Assembly: GCA_964621525.1 (NCBI GenBank)
Contig: CAZUMS010000035.1
Coordinates: 1-40,077, forward strand
Direction: 5' to 3'
Origin: CAZMGV01 sp964621525 [NCBI: uncultured bacterium]
GTDB lineage: Bacteria > JAGRBM01
DNA length: 40,077 nt
Below the pieces are notes generated by a model, which was given only the letters and a program-made list of their open reading frames with translations, was not told the origin of the DNA and ran no database searches. The stretch's first letter is position 1. Each line of letters opens with the position of its first letter. Below, piece after piece: positions 1 to 7,387 of this stretch. The position numbers and the translations under genes were made by a program.

Positions 1-436
1 TGGCCATCAGCACCTTGATGCCGTGAATGAACTTCGTGTGTGACGTGGCGTTTCGTCCGATGATCTCGTTTTCCTTGACGAGATGAATTCTGGCGTCCTT
101 CTCGCGGATCAGGTCGTCGAGGGTCGTGTAGTCCTTGAGATTGCGGTAAGCGCGGTCGGTCTTCTCGACCAAGATGATAACCGGGTGCTTCGCCGACCGG
201 ATAAACCCGAGCATGTGGCCGAAGTTCGTTCGGCCGGCGTTACCGGCCGACTCCACGTCGATAAACTCCGACAGCACTTTAAGACTGTTTCTCGCGGCAT
301 ACCCGCGAAGAAGATCGAGCTGGGCGTCAATTGAGAACCCTTCCTCCTGGTCCTTCGAGGAGACGCGGGCATAGACGACGGCATACGGGGTTTCGGGCGA
401 CGGCTCGTTCACCGAGCGGCTTTGTGGAATTCGCAT
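1..436 (-). CDS. Large serine recombinase, N-terminal part (cut by window edge)
   Basis: Reading leftward from the ATG at 436, the frame stays open to the window edge, so only about the first 145 residues are visible. They form a resolvase/invertase catalytic domain: the segment AVVYARVSSKDQEEG carries the Y-R-x-S catalytic start, with the nucleophilic serine in RVSS. Further on are FIDVESAGNAGR and the helix with VEKTDRAYRNLKD, typical of large serine recombinases of phages and integrative elements. Such enzymes recombine short attachment sites through a phosphoserine intermediate. A GGAGG lies 12 bases before the ATG. It probably forms a unit with the small ORF that ends 31 bases upstream. 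The DNA-binding part is outside the window, so whether it is intact is unknown. Confidence 0.88.
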   Translation of the reverse strand, partial: MRIPQSRSVNEPSPETPYAVVYARVSSKDQEEGFSIDAQLDLLRGYAARNSLKVLSEFIDVESAGNAGRTNFGHMLGFIRSAKHPVIILVEKTDRAYRNLKDYTTLDDLIREKDARIHLVKENEIIGRNATSHTKFIHGIKVLMA

Positions 437-467
437 GTACAGCTACGACCTCCGGTTCAGCTAAAGG

Positions 468-704
468 CTAACCTCCCACGATAGCCGAACTCTCTCCGGA
501 CGTCACGGACGTTTCTTCTATCCACTCAAGCCACGCCAGCGTGTTTTCGGCAATCTCTCTCGCTTCTTCCATCGTGACCGTGCGGCCAAGGTGCTTCTCG
601 AAGGTCAGGACCGTGAAGCGCAGGTATTCTGATCTGTCACTGCGCAGAGTCACGCCGTCGAGCCCCGGGTTCGACAAGACGATTCGGGCGAATTGCGCCC
701 GCAT
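468..704 (-). CDS. Small hypothetical protein upstream of the recombinase
   Basis: A 78-residue protein that I do not recognise. It is mixed charged/hydrophobic, with a helical stretch (TMEEAREIAENTLAWLEW) and no cysteines, signal peptide or membrane segment. It is read in the same direction as the recombinase and ends 31 bases before it, so the two are probably co-transcribed. Small accessory ORFs are common beside large serine recombinases. The start is uncertain because no good ribosome binding site precedes the ATG at 704. Confidence 0.5.
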   Translation of the reverse strand: MRAQFARIVLSNPGLDGVTLRSDRSEYLRFTVLTFEKHLGRTVTMEEAREIAENTLAWLEWIEETSVTSGESSAIVGG

Positions 705-789
705 CGGGCGTTTCTCTCATTGCCGGAATCCCGTCACCAGCCACAGTCTGGCATCACGACGCAAGAACAGTGTCGTGACGGACTAACGC

Positions 790-1283
790 TCAGGCCGCAG
801 TCCTGCCAAGCAGGTGTCCGGGCGGGTCGTACCAGGTGCCACTGGATTGCAGCCGTTCGATCTGCTCATCCGGGATCCCGCATTCTTCCGGCGAGAGATA
901 GCAGCCCGGATCCGGAGCCCACGGCGTCCCGTAGACACGATTCGCCCGGACACGCAGGCCGCCTCCGCATATTGGAATATTGGATAGAACTTGCTGACGG
1001 AGCATTTCCCCTGGTGTATCCGTCCGGGTTGGTCACGCAGGCCCGCGAGCAACGGATCGCTGAGATCCTTCCAGATTTCCGAGAACTTCCGCTCCGCCGC
1101 CAACCGGGCCTGGCGCTACCCCCCGGCGGCGGAATCTTCCAGCCCCCTCACACCGTGCCAGAGCGAACTGCCCCCGCTTTCGCGGCCGAAATACAAACTG
1201 GTGATATCGACCAGGAATGCCTCCCGGCACTGCCTGCGTTCATAGTCACCATCCCTACCGAAGCGGGTATGATGGATACCATT
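790..1283 (-). pseudogene. Decayed 3' end of a nirJ-like radical SAM/SPASM gene
   Basis: Read leftward, one frame gives RKFSEIWKDLSDPLLAGLR and then CSVSKFYPI. The neighbouring frame continues with ICGGGLRVRANRVYGTPW and APDPGCYLSPEECGI. Together these match the C-terminal SPASM region of NirJ-type heme d1 synthesis enzymes (K-F-S-E-I-W, cluster cysteines, W-A-P-D-P-x-C-Y-L). A frameshift near 975 separates the two halves and one expected cluster cysteine is serine (CSVSKFY). An in-frame TAG lies at 1116-1118. The protein-like stretch before it (CREAFLVDITSLYFGRE) may be more of the same gene or part of a transposase; I cannot decide. The radical SAM N-terminus is absent. The remnant is closer to canonical NirJ than to the intact nirJ at 7.4-8.5 kb, so it is not a recent copy of that gene. 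Confidence 0.6.
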
Positions 1284-1325
1284 TCAGACGTCATAAGAGA
1301 CCATTCAGACCCTCATCGGGCCAGA

Positions 1326-1341
1326 CCTGTCAGTTGTCATA
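1326..1341 (+). promoter_or_regulatory. Degenerate copy of the TATGA-N6-TCATA operator
   Basis: CCTGTCAGTTGTCATA keeps the right half-site TCATA and the inner CAGTTG of the copy at 35119, but its left half is CCTGT instead of TATGA. It lies 70 bases before the thiamine-diphosphate enzyme gene. A real but weak site is possible; a chance half-site is also possible. Confidence 0.3.
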
Positions 1342-1410
1342 GCCACGTTCATCCGGCCGGGCGAGAGTTGGGTACGGTCGATAAAACCTCAGGGCCGGAG
1401 TGTACAGTTT

Positions 1411-3054
1411 ATGGGAATGTTTCATGGCGGCAGGGCGGTGGCGAAGGCACTGAAGGCCGAAGGCGTGTCACATATTTTCACCCTGTGCGGCGGCCACGTG
1501 ATGGCGATCTACGACGGGTGTCTTGATGAAGGTATTCGGACCGTCGATTTCCGGCACGAGCAGTCAGCGGCTCATGCCGCTGACGGATGGGCCCGGGCCA
1601 CCGGTAAACCGGGAGTGGCGGTCGTAACGGCAGGGCCTGGTGTCACGGACTCCGTAACGGCGGTAGCCAATGCCTGGCGGGCTCAGGTGCCGATGCTCCT
1701 GATCGGCGGACAGGGCCCCCGGGCTCTCCAGGACATGGGATCGCTTCAGGACATGAACCATGTGGACCTGATGCGTCCCATTACCAAATGGGCGACTGCC
1801 GTACCCGAAGCCCGCCGGATTCCCGAATACATCGCGATGGCTTTCCGGAAGGCCGCCACCGGGGTTCCAGGCCCCGTGTTCCTGGAAATCCCGGTCGATT
1901 TCCTGATCTCGCCCCTGAGCGAGCAGTCCTGCGTGTTTCCCGTGCGGTACCGGACCGAAGGAAAGCCGGCAGGATCGCCGGCGCTGATCCGGCAGGCCGC
2001 GGACCAGCTGGCCCGGGCGGAAAGGCCGGTACTGCTGGCGGGATCCCAGTGGTTCTGGTCTGAGAACCGCGCCGGTCTTTCCGGCTTTCTCCGCACCTAT
2101 CCGGCTCCCTGTTACCTGAACGGCATGGCTCGCGGGGCGCTGCCTCCCACCCACCCCTGTGTGCTGTCCAGGTCACGCAAGGAGGCGCTGAAGCGCGCCG
2201 ATGTGATCGTTCTTGTGGGCACTCCGCTCGATTTCCGGCTGAACTACGGACGCGCGGGGACCTTCAATCCGGCAGCCCACCTGATCCAGATCGACCTGGA
2301 CGGAAGCATTATCGGCCAGAACCGGCCCGTGGAAACGGGAATCGTTGGAGATGCTGGCTGGATACTGGACAGCCTCGGAACGGCCCTAGCGGATGTGAGC
2401 CGACCCGCGATCGATGGGTGGTTTGCCGAACTCCAGTCTGCGGAACAGGCCGCCCAGGCAAAAATGCAGGCGGAAATCGCCTCCGACGCGACGCCCCCTA
2501 CCCCGCTCCGGGTCTGCGCAGAACTCGCGAAATTCGTGGACCGGGATACCATTGTGATCGGGGACGGCGGCGATTTCGTGGCAACCGCCGCCTCCGTGCT
2601 CCCGATTCAGCAACCGGGGCACTGGATGGACCCGGGCCCCCTCGGGACACTCGGCGTGGGACCCGGCTATGCCATTGCGGCGAAACTCGCCTATCCGGAA
2701 AAGAAGGTCGTGATCGTTTATGGAGACGGCACCTTCGGGCTTCATGCCATGGAGTTCGAGGCGATGGCCCGGCAAGGGATCAAGGTCGTCGGAGTCATTG
2801 GCAATGATGCCGGCTGGACGCAGATTCTCCGCGGCCAGAAGGATCTGTATGGCAAGGACAGGCTGATCGCGACCCGGCTGGATTATACCCGTTACGATCT
2901 TGTAGCCATCGGTCTCGGCTGTCACGGCGAATGGGTGGAAACACCCGGGGAGATCGCCCCAGCCCTGGAACGCGCCTTTGCGCATCCGAAACCGGCCGTC
3001 GTTAATGTCAGGATTTCCGGCAGCGACTTCAGGAAGGGCGCACTCTCGATCTGA
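1411..3054 (+). CDS. Thiamine-diphosphate-dependent enzyme, acetolactate synthase-like
   Basis: A 547-residue, three-domain ThDP enzyme of the IlvB / 2-hydroxyacyl-CoA lyase superfamily. The N-terminal pyrimidine-binding domain has the activating glutamate at about residue 50 (FRHEQSAAHAADGWAR) and GVAVVTAGPGVTD. The middle domain carries VLVGTPLDFRLNYG. The C-terminal domain has the Mg-diphosphate motif GDG (residues 438-440) to NDAGW (from 465). Length is normal. Members include acetolactate synthases, oxalyl-CoA decarboxylase and acyloin lyases; the sequence does not fix the substrate. There is no small regulatory subunit gene nearby, so ordinary branched-chain amino acid synthesis is less likely. 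It stands alone on the plus strand, converging on the YwiC-like gene, with a degenerate operator upstream. Confidence 0.85.
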   Translation: MGMFHGGRAVAKALKAEGVSHIFTLCGGHVMAIYDGCLDEGIRTVDFRHEQSAAHAADGWARATGKPGVAVVTAGPGVTDSVTAVANAWRAQVPMLLIGGQGPRALQDMGSLQDMNHVDLMRPITKWATAVPEARRIPEYIAMAFRKAATGVPGPVFLEIPVDFLISPLSEQSCVFPVRYRTEGKPAGSPALIRQAADQLARAERPVLLAGSQWFWSENRAGLSGFLRTYPAPCYLNGMARGALPPTHPCVLSRSRKEALKRADVIVLVGTPLDFRLNYGRAGTFNPAAHLIQIDLDGSIIGQNRPVETGIVGDAGWILDSLGTALADVSRPAIDGWFAELQSAEQAAQAKMQAEIASDATPPTPLRVCAELAKFVDRDTIVIGDGGDFVATAASVLPIQQPGHWMDPGPLGTLGVGPGYAIAAKLAYPEKKVVIVYGDGTFGLHAMEFEAMARQGIKVVGVIGNDAGWTQILRGQKDLYGKDRLIATRLDYTRYDLVAIGLGCHGEWVETPGEIAPALERAFAHPKPAVVNVRISGSDFRKGALSI

Positions 3055-3066
3055 GGACTGCCGCCG

Positions 3067-3843
3067 TCAGCGGTAGAACTGGATCGCCAGACCGGTCGCC
3101 GTCATCGCAAGGCCGACGGTTTCAGCGATTCCGAGCTTCGGAAAGGAAACCTTGCGGCCGAACCAGGGCAGCGTGACCAGCACGACGGCTCCCTCTCCCA
3201 GTCCCGGGATCAACGAATAAAACGGCAGTCCGCCGAGATAGACGAACGTCCCTGCCAGACCGATCAGGGCGGCATGGGTCACGAGGCTTGTTGCCAGCAG
3301 CTCCAGCCGGCGTCCGGAACCGTGTCCGCCGAGCGCCTCGATCCAGAGCCGGACATGTGCAGTCGCTGCAATCTGGACAAGCGTGTAGACCAAGGCCGCT
3401 TGGGCGATCTCCACGGGGATTACCGCACGTCCTGCCGAACCGGAAACCAGCATCCCGAACCCGAGGATGAAGGCGGCAACGATTTCAAAGCCCAGCGACC
3501 GGCGGTCCTTCGGATCCGACAGGAAGAAGTGAAGCGCCAGGGAGCCCAGTCCGGCACCGCTGGCGAGCAGCAACGCCAGCGGTACTCCGGCGACCAGCAA
3601 TCCCGTACCCGCCAGCAGCCAGATCGCGGTCAGTGGCGCGGCGATTTCCACCCGTTTGGCGGGCTGGATAAACCAGGTTTTCACCCCGGTGCTGGAAATT
3701 ACGAGCAGTACCCAGCCGAGTGCCGCAACGGAAGAGGCCGCGGCGTGCTTCCAGTTCAGGGCCATTCCCGCAGCGGCTGGCAGGACAGCCATGACATAGA
3801 ACCCATGTTCGCGCGGAAACAGGTCTTTCGGCTTGATCCTCAT
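3067..3843 (-). CDS. YwiC-like integral membrane protein
   Basis: A 258-residue hydrophobic protein with about seven to eight membrane segments. It starts with the family signature FPREHGFYVM; the early P-R-E-H-G motif defines YwiC-like proteins, whose activity is unknown. In Bacillus, ywiC lies in the narK-fnr-nar region, so a link with anaerobic nitrogen respiration has precedent. I chose the ATG at 3843 because an AGGAGA sits 7 bases upstream; an in-frame ATG at 3861 has no such site. A perfect TATGA-N6-TCATA palindrome lies about 47 bases upstream, which supports co-regulation with nir and nor. It converges with the ThDP enzyme gene, leaving a 12-base gap. Confidence 0.75.
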   Translation of the reverse strand: MRIKPKDLFPREHGFYVMAVLPAAAGMALNWKHAAASSVAALGWVLLVISSTGVKTWFIQPAKRVEIAAPLTAIWLLAGTGLLVAGVPLALLLASGAGLGSLALHFFLSDPKDRRSLGFEIVAAFILGFGMLVSGSAGRAVIPVEIAQAALVYTLVQIAATAHVRLWIEALGGHGSGRRLELLATSLVTHAALIGLAGTFVYLGGLPFYSLIPGLGEGAVVLVTLPWFGRKVSFPKLGIAETVGLAMTATGLAIQFYR

Positions 3844-3889
3844 GACAGGTTCTCCTGCCACCAGTGTGCAAGACTTCCTTTCGGGACGG

Positions 3890-3905
3890 TATGACAGGGT
3901 TCATA
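3890..3905 (-). promoter_or_regulatory. TATGA-N6-TCATA operator upstream of the ywiC-like gene
   Basis: TATGACAGGGTTCATA is a perfect 5+6+5 inverted repeat, 47 bases before the start codon at 3843. It matches the copies before nirS and nirJ. The Crp/Fnr-type two-fold symmetry and spacing suggest a regulator site; binding by the protein encoded at 14.8-15.5 kb is inferred. Confidence 0.75.
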
Positions 3906-3931
3906 CGGGCCGGCGGCCTGCGAAAAGGACA

Positions 3932-3993
3932 CCGCCCGGGAACTGGCCAGTTCCCGGGCGGCGGAGAGCGTGGCGGACCTGCCCGGGTCCGCC
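3932..3993 (-). terminator. Inverted repeats after nirS (likely terminator)
   Basis: Just past the nirS stop codon is a GC hairpin (GGCGGACC / GGTCCGCC, 3972-3993). A long palindrome with 15-base arms follows at 3932-3961 (CCGCCCGGGAACTGG and its complement). On the minus strand the palindrome is followed by CCTTTTC. The T-run is short, so efficiency is uncertain. It separates nirS from the ywiC-like promoter region. Confidence 0.6.
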
Positions 3994-4001
3994 GAGCCAT
4001 A

Positions 4002-5672
4002 TCAGTACACGTCGTCTCGGGTGTTGAAGACGTTGAACTTGCCGGTCGGAGTGATCAGCCAGTCACCCTTAATGGTCGTCTTCAACGTCATGGTCTTGTC
4101 GTCGTAGACCTGGATCTCTCCCTGCTTGTCCCAGACCGAGACCCACACCTCGTCGCCAGCCTTGTTGTATTCGAAGTGGACGATGCGGCCGCGATCTGTC
4201 GCCTGGAAGCACTTCTCGATGGCCGCCTTCTTCTTGCTGAGCACGCAGATGCTCTGCGCCTTGTCCGATTCAGCGTTCAACGGCGCATCGGTCCATACCC
4301 ACTGCGATTTCTCATGAGTCTTGATGAAGAGCCCGCCAGCGCGTGTCTGAAGCGGAATCTGCCGCACGACCTTCCAGGCCTGCTTCGGATGGTGCTTCGG
4401 ATCGGTGCCGATCAGGCTCATCAGGCCCTCCCCAATATGGGTCGTCGCCCAGACCGGACCGAACTCCGGATCCACCCAGTTGGCGCCGCGGCCCGGGTGC
4501 GGCTTCTTGCCGGTTTCGATATTGGCGACAAACTTCTTTTCCTTCACATCGATGACTGAGACTTTGTTCCTCATGTTGGCAGCAACAAGGAAGTAACGCT
4601 TCGTGGAGTCCCATCCGCCATCATGGAGAAACCGCTCCGCCTCGATATTCGTGGTCTTGAGGTTATCGATATCGGAGTAGTCAACGAGCTGGACGTAGCC
4701 GGACTCCTTCAGGCTCACCACCCACAACGGGTCGTAGTGAGAGGCCACTATCGAGGCCACCCGGACCTCGGGGAGGTACTCATTAGTGTCGTAGGTATAT
4801 CCGGCGGTCCGCACAAGTTTCTGCGGTTCCAGCGTCAGGCCATCGACGATGGCGTAATGCGGCGGCCAGTAGCAGCCTACGATCGCCAGTTTGTCGGAGA
4901 AGTTCAGCTCCGGCTTCTTGCCTTCGTACTTGCTGGAATCGACCGACCGGGCATCGATGCACGGCTTAACTTCAGCATCAAGCGTCGGCTCCTTGGTCCA
5001 CAGGTCAATCAGCGAGATTCTGCCGTCCCGGCCGACCACGTAGAAGTAACGCCCCGACTTGCTGCTTCGAAGGATATGAACCGCGTAACCGGTCTTAATA
5101 TTCCCAACGAGCTCCTTCGTATCGCCGTCGATAATACCGACACGGCCCTCATCACGAAGGATCACACCGAAGTAGTTCTCCCAGTTCCGCTTGTGCTCAA
5201 CCCTGGTCGGCCTCTGCTCAACCGGGACATACACCTTCCAGCTTTCCCTGATCTGGGCCAGCGACATTTCCGGCGGCTGCGGAGGCGGCTGCTGGATGTA
5301 ACGGGCGACGATATCAATATCCTTTTCCGTGAGGATCTTATCCTCACCCCAGGCCGGCATGCCGCCCGGCATACCGTACTGAAGAATGTCCTTCAGCCGC
5401 TCGGTTCCCATCTTGATCGTCTTGGCCGGTGAAAGCTCCGGACCGGTCGCTCCCGCCCTGAGTGTCCCGTGGCAGCCCGCGCATCGTTCAAAATAGATCT
5501 TCTTGCCTGTCTCGAAATCCTCGGCAGAAATGGTCGGCGCAATCTGCGGCACGGCCTGACCTGACGTCGAATTCTGGGCGACCGCCGTAATGCCGGAGTA
5601 AACCGCAAACGCGGCAGCCAGCGTCACAAGCCACTTGACCGATCCGATTCCTGAACGACGATGCTGTTTCAC
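4002..5672 (-). CDS. nirS: Cytochrome cd1 nitrite reductase NirS
   Basis: NirS reduces nitrite to nitric oxide in the periplasm, taking electrons from c-type cytochromes. The 556-residue product has a Sec signal peptide (residues 1-32). A cytochrome c domain follows with CAGCH (64-68), then the eight-bladed d1 propeller. The proximal d1-heme histidine is in TGYAVHILR; histidines in IVASHYDPLW and FLHDGGWD match active-site positions of known NirS, and the protein ends in the typical ITPTGKFNVFNTRDDVY. I chose the GTG at 5672 because GGGGA lies 7-8 bases upstream and the signal peptide follows directly; longer in-frame starts would place residues in front of it and run towards the operator at 5751-5766. 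It is last in the leftward nirJ-nirF-cytochrome c-nirS run but has its own operator. Confidence 0.97.
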   Translation of the reverse strand: MKQHRRSGIGSVKWLVTLAAAFAVYSGITAVAQNSTSGQAVPQIAPTISAEDFETGKKIYFERCAGCHGTLRAGATGPELSPAKTIKMGTERLKDILQYGMPGGMPAWGEDKILTEKDIDIVARYIQQPPPQPPEMSLAQIRESWKVYVPVEQRPTRVEHKRNWENYFGVILRDEGRVGIIDGDTKELVGNIKTGYAVHILRSSKSGRYFYVVGRDGRISLIDLWTKEPTLDAEVKPCIDARSVDSSKYEGKKPELNFSDKLAIVGCYWPPHYAIVDGLTLEPQKLVRTAGYTYDTNEYLPEVRVASIVASHYDPLWVVSLKESGYVQLVDYSDIDNLKTTNIEAERFLHDGGWDSTKRYFLVAANMRNKVSVIDVKEKKFVANIETGKKPHPGRGANWVDPEFGPVWATTHIGEGLMSLIGTDPKHHPKQAWKVVRQIPLQTRAGGLFIKTHEKSQWVWTDAPLNAESDKAQSICVLSKKKAAIEKCFQATDRGRIVHFEYNKAGDEVWVSVWDKQGEIQVYDDKTMTLKTTIKGDWLITPTGKFNVFNTRDDVY

Positions 5673-5750
5673 GGTAATTCCCCTTGCCTCTTCCATTGCG
5701 GAAAGCTGCGCTTTCTGGGCTAAAGTTAATCTCGTTCCCGCGGATGACCG

Positions 5751-5766
5751 TATGAGAGCAGTCATA
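5751..5766 (-). promoter_or_regulatory. TATGA-N6-TCATA operator upstream of nirS
   Basis: TATGAGAGCAGTCATA is a perfect inverted repeat in the gap between the cytochrome c gene (ends 5790) and nirS. Its centre is 86 bases before the GTG start. The position suits an activator site near -41.5, with a leader of about 45 bases (inference). Confidence 0.8.
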
Positions 5767-5789
5767 GGGGCCGGCATTTCGCCACAGGA

Positions 5790-6176
5790 TCAACGGGGAA
5801 TGGGCCGCACTTCATTGGAGAGGTAATACTGAAGTGCGTCGATTTCCGCTTCGGTAAGCCGTTTCCCATAGTCCTGAGGCATCAGTCCCGCTTCAAAGCC
5901 CGGGGCGATCCGGCGGTCCGGTGCCAGTATCGATTCCCGGACATAGGTTGGATCGGCTGTTTTCGCCGTCACGTCCAGATTGGGAGCGCTCTTGCCCCCG
6001 ATTCCCTCGCGGGTATGGCATTCGATGCAGCCCATTTCCCTGAACGCTTTCCTCCCCAGCTCGATCAGGGCGAGGTCGTTCGGGTCGGGCGGCACTCCGG
6101 CTCTGTCAGCGGCCGGCACGGGTGCGCATCCGGCAAGCGATGCCGCCGTAAGAAGCCCGGCCACATATTTCATCAT
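5790..6176 (-). CDS. Monoheme cytochrome c lipoprotein in the nir cluster
   Basis: A 128-residue protein with a lipoprotein signal (LTAASLAGC), so it is probably anchored to a membrane on the periplasmic side. One heme c site, CIECH, is followed by a class I fold with a likely distal methionine (GLMPQDYG). It starts at the ATG overlapping the nirF stop (TGATG at 6178-6174), so translation is coupled. Position between nirF and nirS suggests an electron donor to NirS or to the heme d1 dehydrogenation step, comparable in role to NirC or NirM, but the sequence does not prove which. Confidence 0.85.
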   Translation of the reverse strand: MMKYVAGLLTAASLAGCAPVPAADRAGVPPDPNDLALIELGRKAFREMGCIECHTREGIGGKSAPNLDVTAKTADPTYVRESILAPDRRIAPGFEAGLMPQDYGKRLTEAEIDALQYYLSNEVRPIPR

Positions 6177-7387
6177 CAAAAGCCGATCTGGAACGCCCGC
6201 CAGGGCCCGAAGATCCCCGATGGCGAAGGGATCGCGAAATCACCGGTAATTTTCCGCGTCCCGGCATCAATCACGATGAACCGGTTGTCCTCGTTGGCGC
6301 TTACATACACTTCGTCGCCGCGCGGACTGAAGGAGAGGTGGAATATCTTGCGGCCGGCCTCGATCAGGCCCCTTGATGTCCCCGTTTCAGTATCGATAAC
6401 CTCAATAAAGCGATCATCCTCTTCACCCGAGAACGTTACCCAGACTTCGCGTCCTGCGGGAGACATGAGCGCATAGACGGGGTTGCCGCGAAGCGGTATG
6501 GATTTCCGGTAGGCCCAGGTCTTCCGGTCCAGGACTGCAAGCCGTTTTTCCCCGACAATCGGAATATAGGCTTCCTCGCCGGAAGCCGCCCACATCTCCA
6601 TGTGCGGCATTTTCACCGGCCGGGTGCGGTCCGCTTCCGAAGCCATGTCCCGGACGGATATTTCCCGCACACCCTGATCCGGATGCCACAGGTCGACCAG
6701 TGAAAGACGGTCGCTCTCGAAATGGCCCGCGACATAGAAACGCCCTTCGGACGTCAGAAAAGCATCGAAGGGATTCGGAGCACCGGTCCTCCATTTCTGT
6801 TCGACCGGAAAGCTCTTCTCGGCCGGATACCCCGGTGCCGAAGCGTCGATCATCCAGATTTCATTTCCATCCATCAGGCCGCAGACAAACCGGTTCCCGG
6901 ATGTATCTACGAGGCCGGTGACGCGGGACCGGATTTCCTTTCCGTCAATCACCGTTATCGCCGGGATCCGGGCAGTTATCTCCATGGTGGCTGCATCCAG
7001 AATGGTTACTCCGCCCGGCTTGTATTCAGCCACAGCCACAAACCGTCCGTCCTGGGAAATGGCAAGACCGATGGAATTGTCCGAAGTCTTCACCTGGGCA
7101 TCCGCTTCGAGGGTCTCCAGATCGATCCGGGAGAGCAGTCCGTTCCGGGTTGCCACGTAGGCCCATCGCAGATCGCGCGAGAACACCATTGTCGCGTGAC
7201 GCATGTTGCCGAGACCGGAGACTTTCACCGGAAGGATTTCGCGCCGGGCGGAGTCATAGACGGAGAGAGTTTCGGTCTCTCTCTGCACGATGAAAATCCG
7301 GCTGCCCACGCCCCCCGGATGTCCGGCACAAGCCTGCACTGCGAGAAGGGCCGAAAAAGCGAGCAGTCTCAGGCGGAAGCTTCGCAC
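6176..7387 (-). CDS. nirF: Heme d1 biosynthesis protein NirF (lipoprotein)
   Basis: NirF catalyses a late step of heme d1 synthesis, reported as dehydrogenation of dihydro-heme d1, in the periplasm. The 403-residue protein has a lipoprotein signal peptide (LLAVQAC, cysteine 20) and an eight-bladed propeller related to the NirS d1 domain, without a c-heme. Recognisable segments are NMRHATMVFSRDLRWAYV, PHMEMW and IFHLSFSPRGDEVYVS. The GTG start at 7387 has GGAG 7 bases upstream and overlaps the end of nirJ by 19 bases. It belongs to the nirJ-nirF-cytochrome c-nirS unit. Confidence 0.92.
   Translation of the reverse strand: MRSFRLRLLAFSALLAVQACAGHPGGVGSRIFIVQRETETLSVYDSARREILPVKVSGLGNMRHATMVFSRDLRWAYVATRNGLLSRIDLETLEADAQVKTSDNSIGLAISQDGRFVAVAEYKPGGVTILDAATMEITARIPAITVIDGKEIRSRVTGLVDTSGNRFVCGLMDGNEIWMIDASAPGYPAEKSFPVEQKWRTGAPNPFDAFLTSEGRFYVAGHFESDRLSLVDLWHPDQGVREISVRDMASEADRTRPVKMPHMEMWAASGEEAYIPIVGEKRLAVLDRKTWAYRKSIPLRGNPVYALMSPAGREVWVTFSGEEDDRFIEVIDTETGTSRGLIEAGRKIFHLSFSPRGDEVYVSANEDNRFIVIDAGTRKITGDFAIPSPSGIFGPWRAFQIGF

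Noticed and set aside
1269-1295. TATGA and TCATA half-sites near the start of the ThDP leader
   Set aside because: They are not spaced as a 5+6+5 palindrome; each has a poor partner half.
693-1526. A 277-codon rightward frame
   Set aside because: It runs antisense to the nirJ remnant, through the degenerate operator and into the ThDP gene. It has no family resemblance and is basic, as chance frames in GC-rich DNA are.
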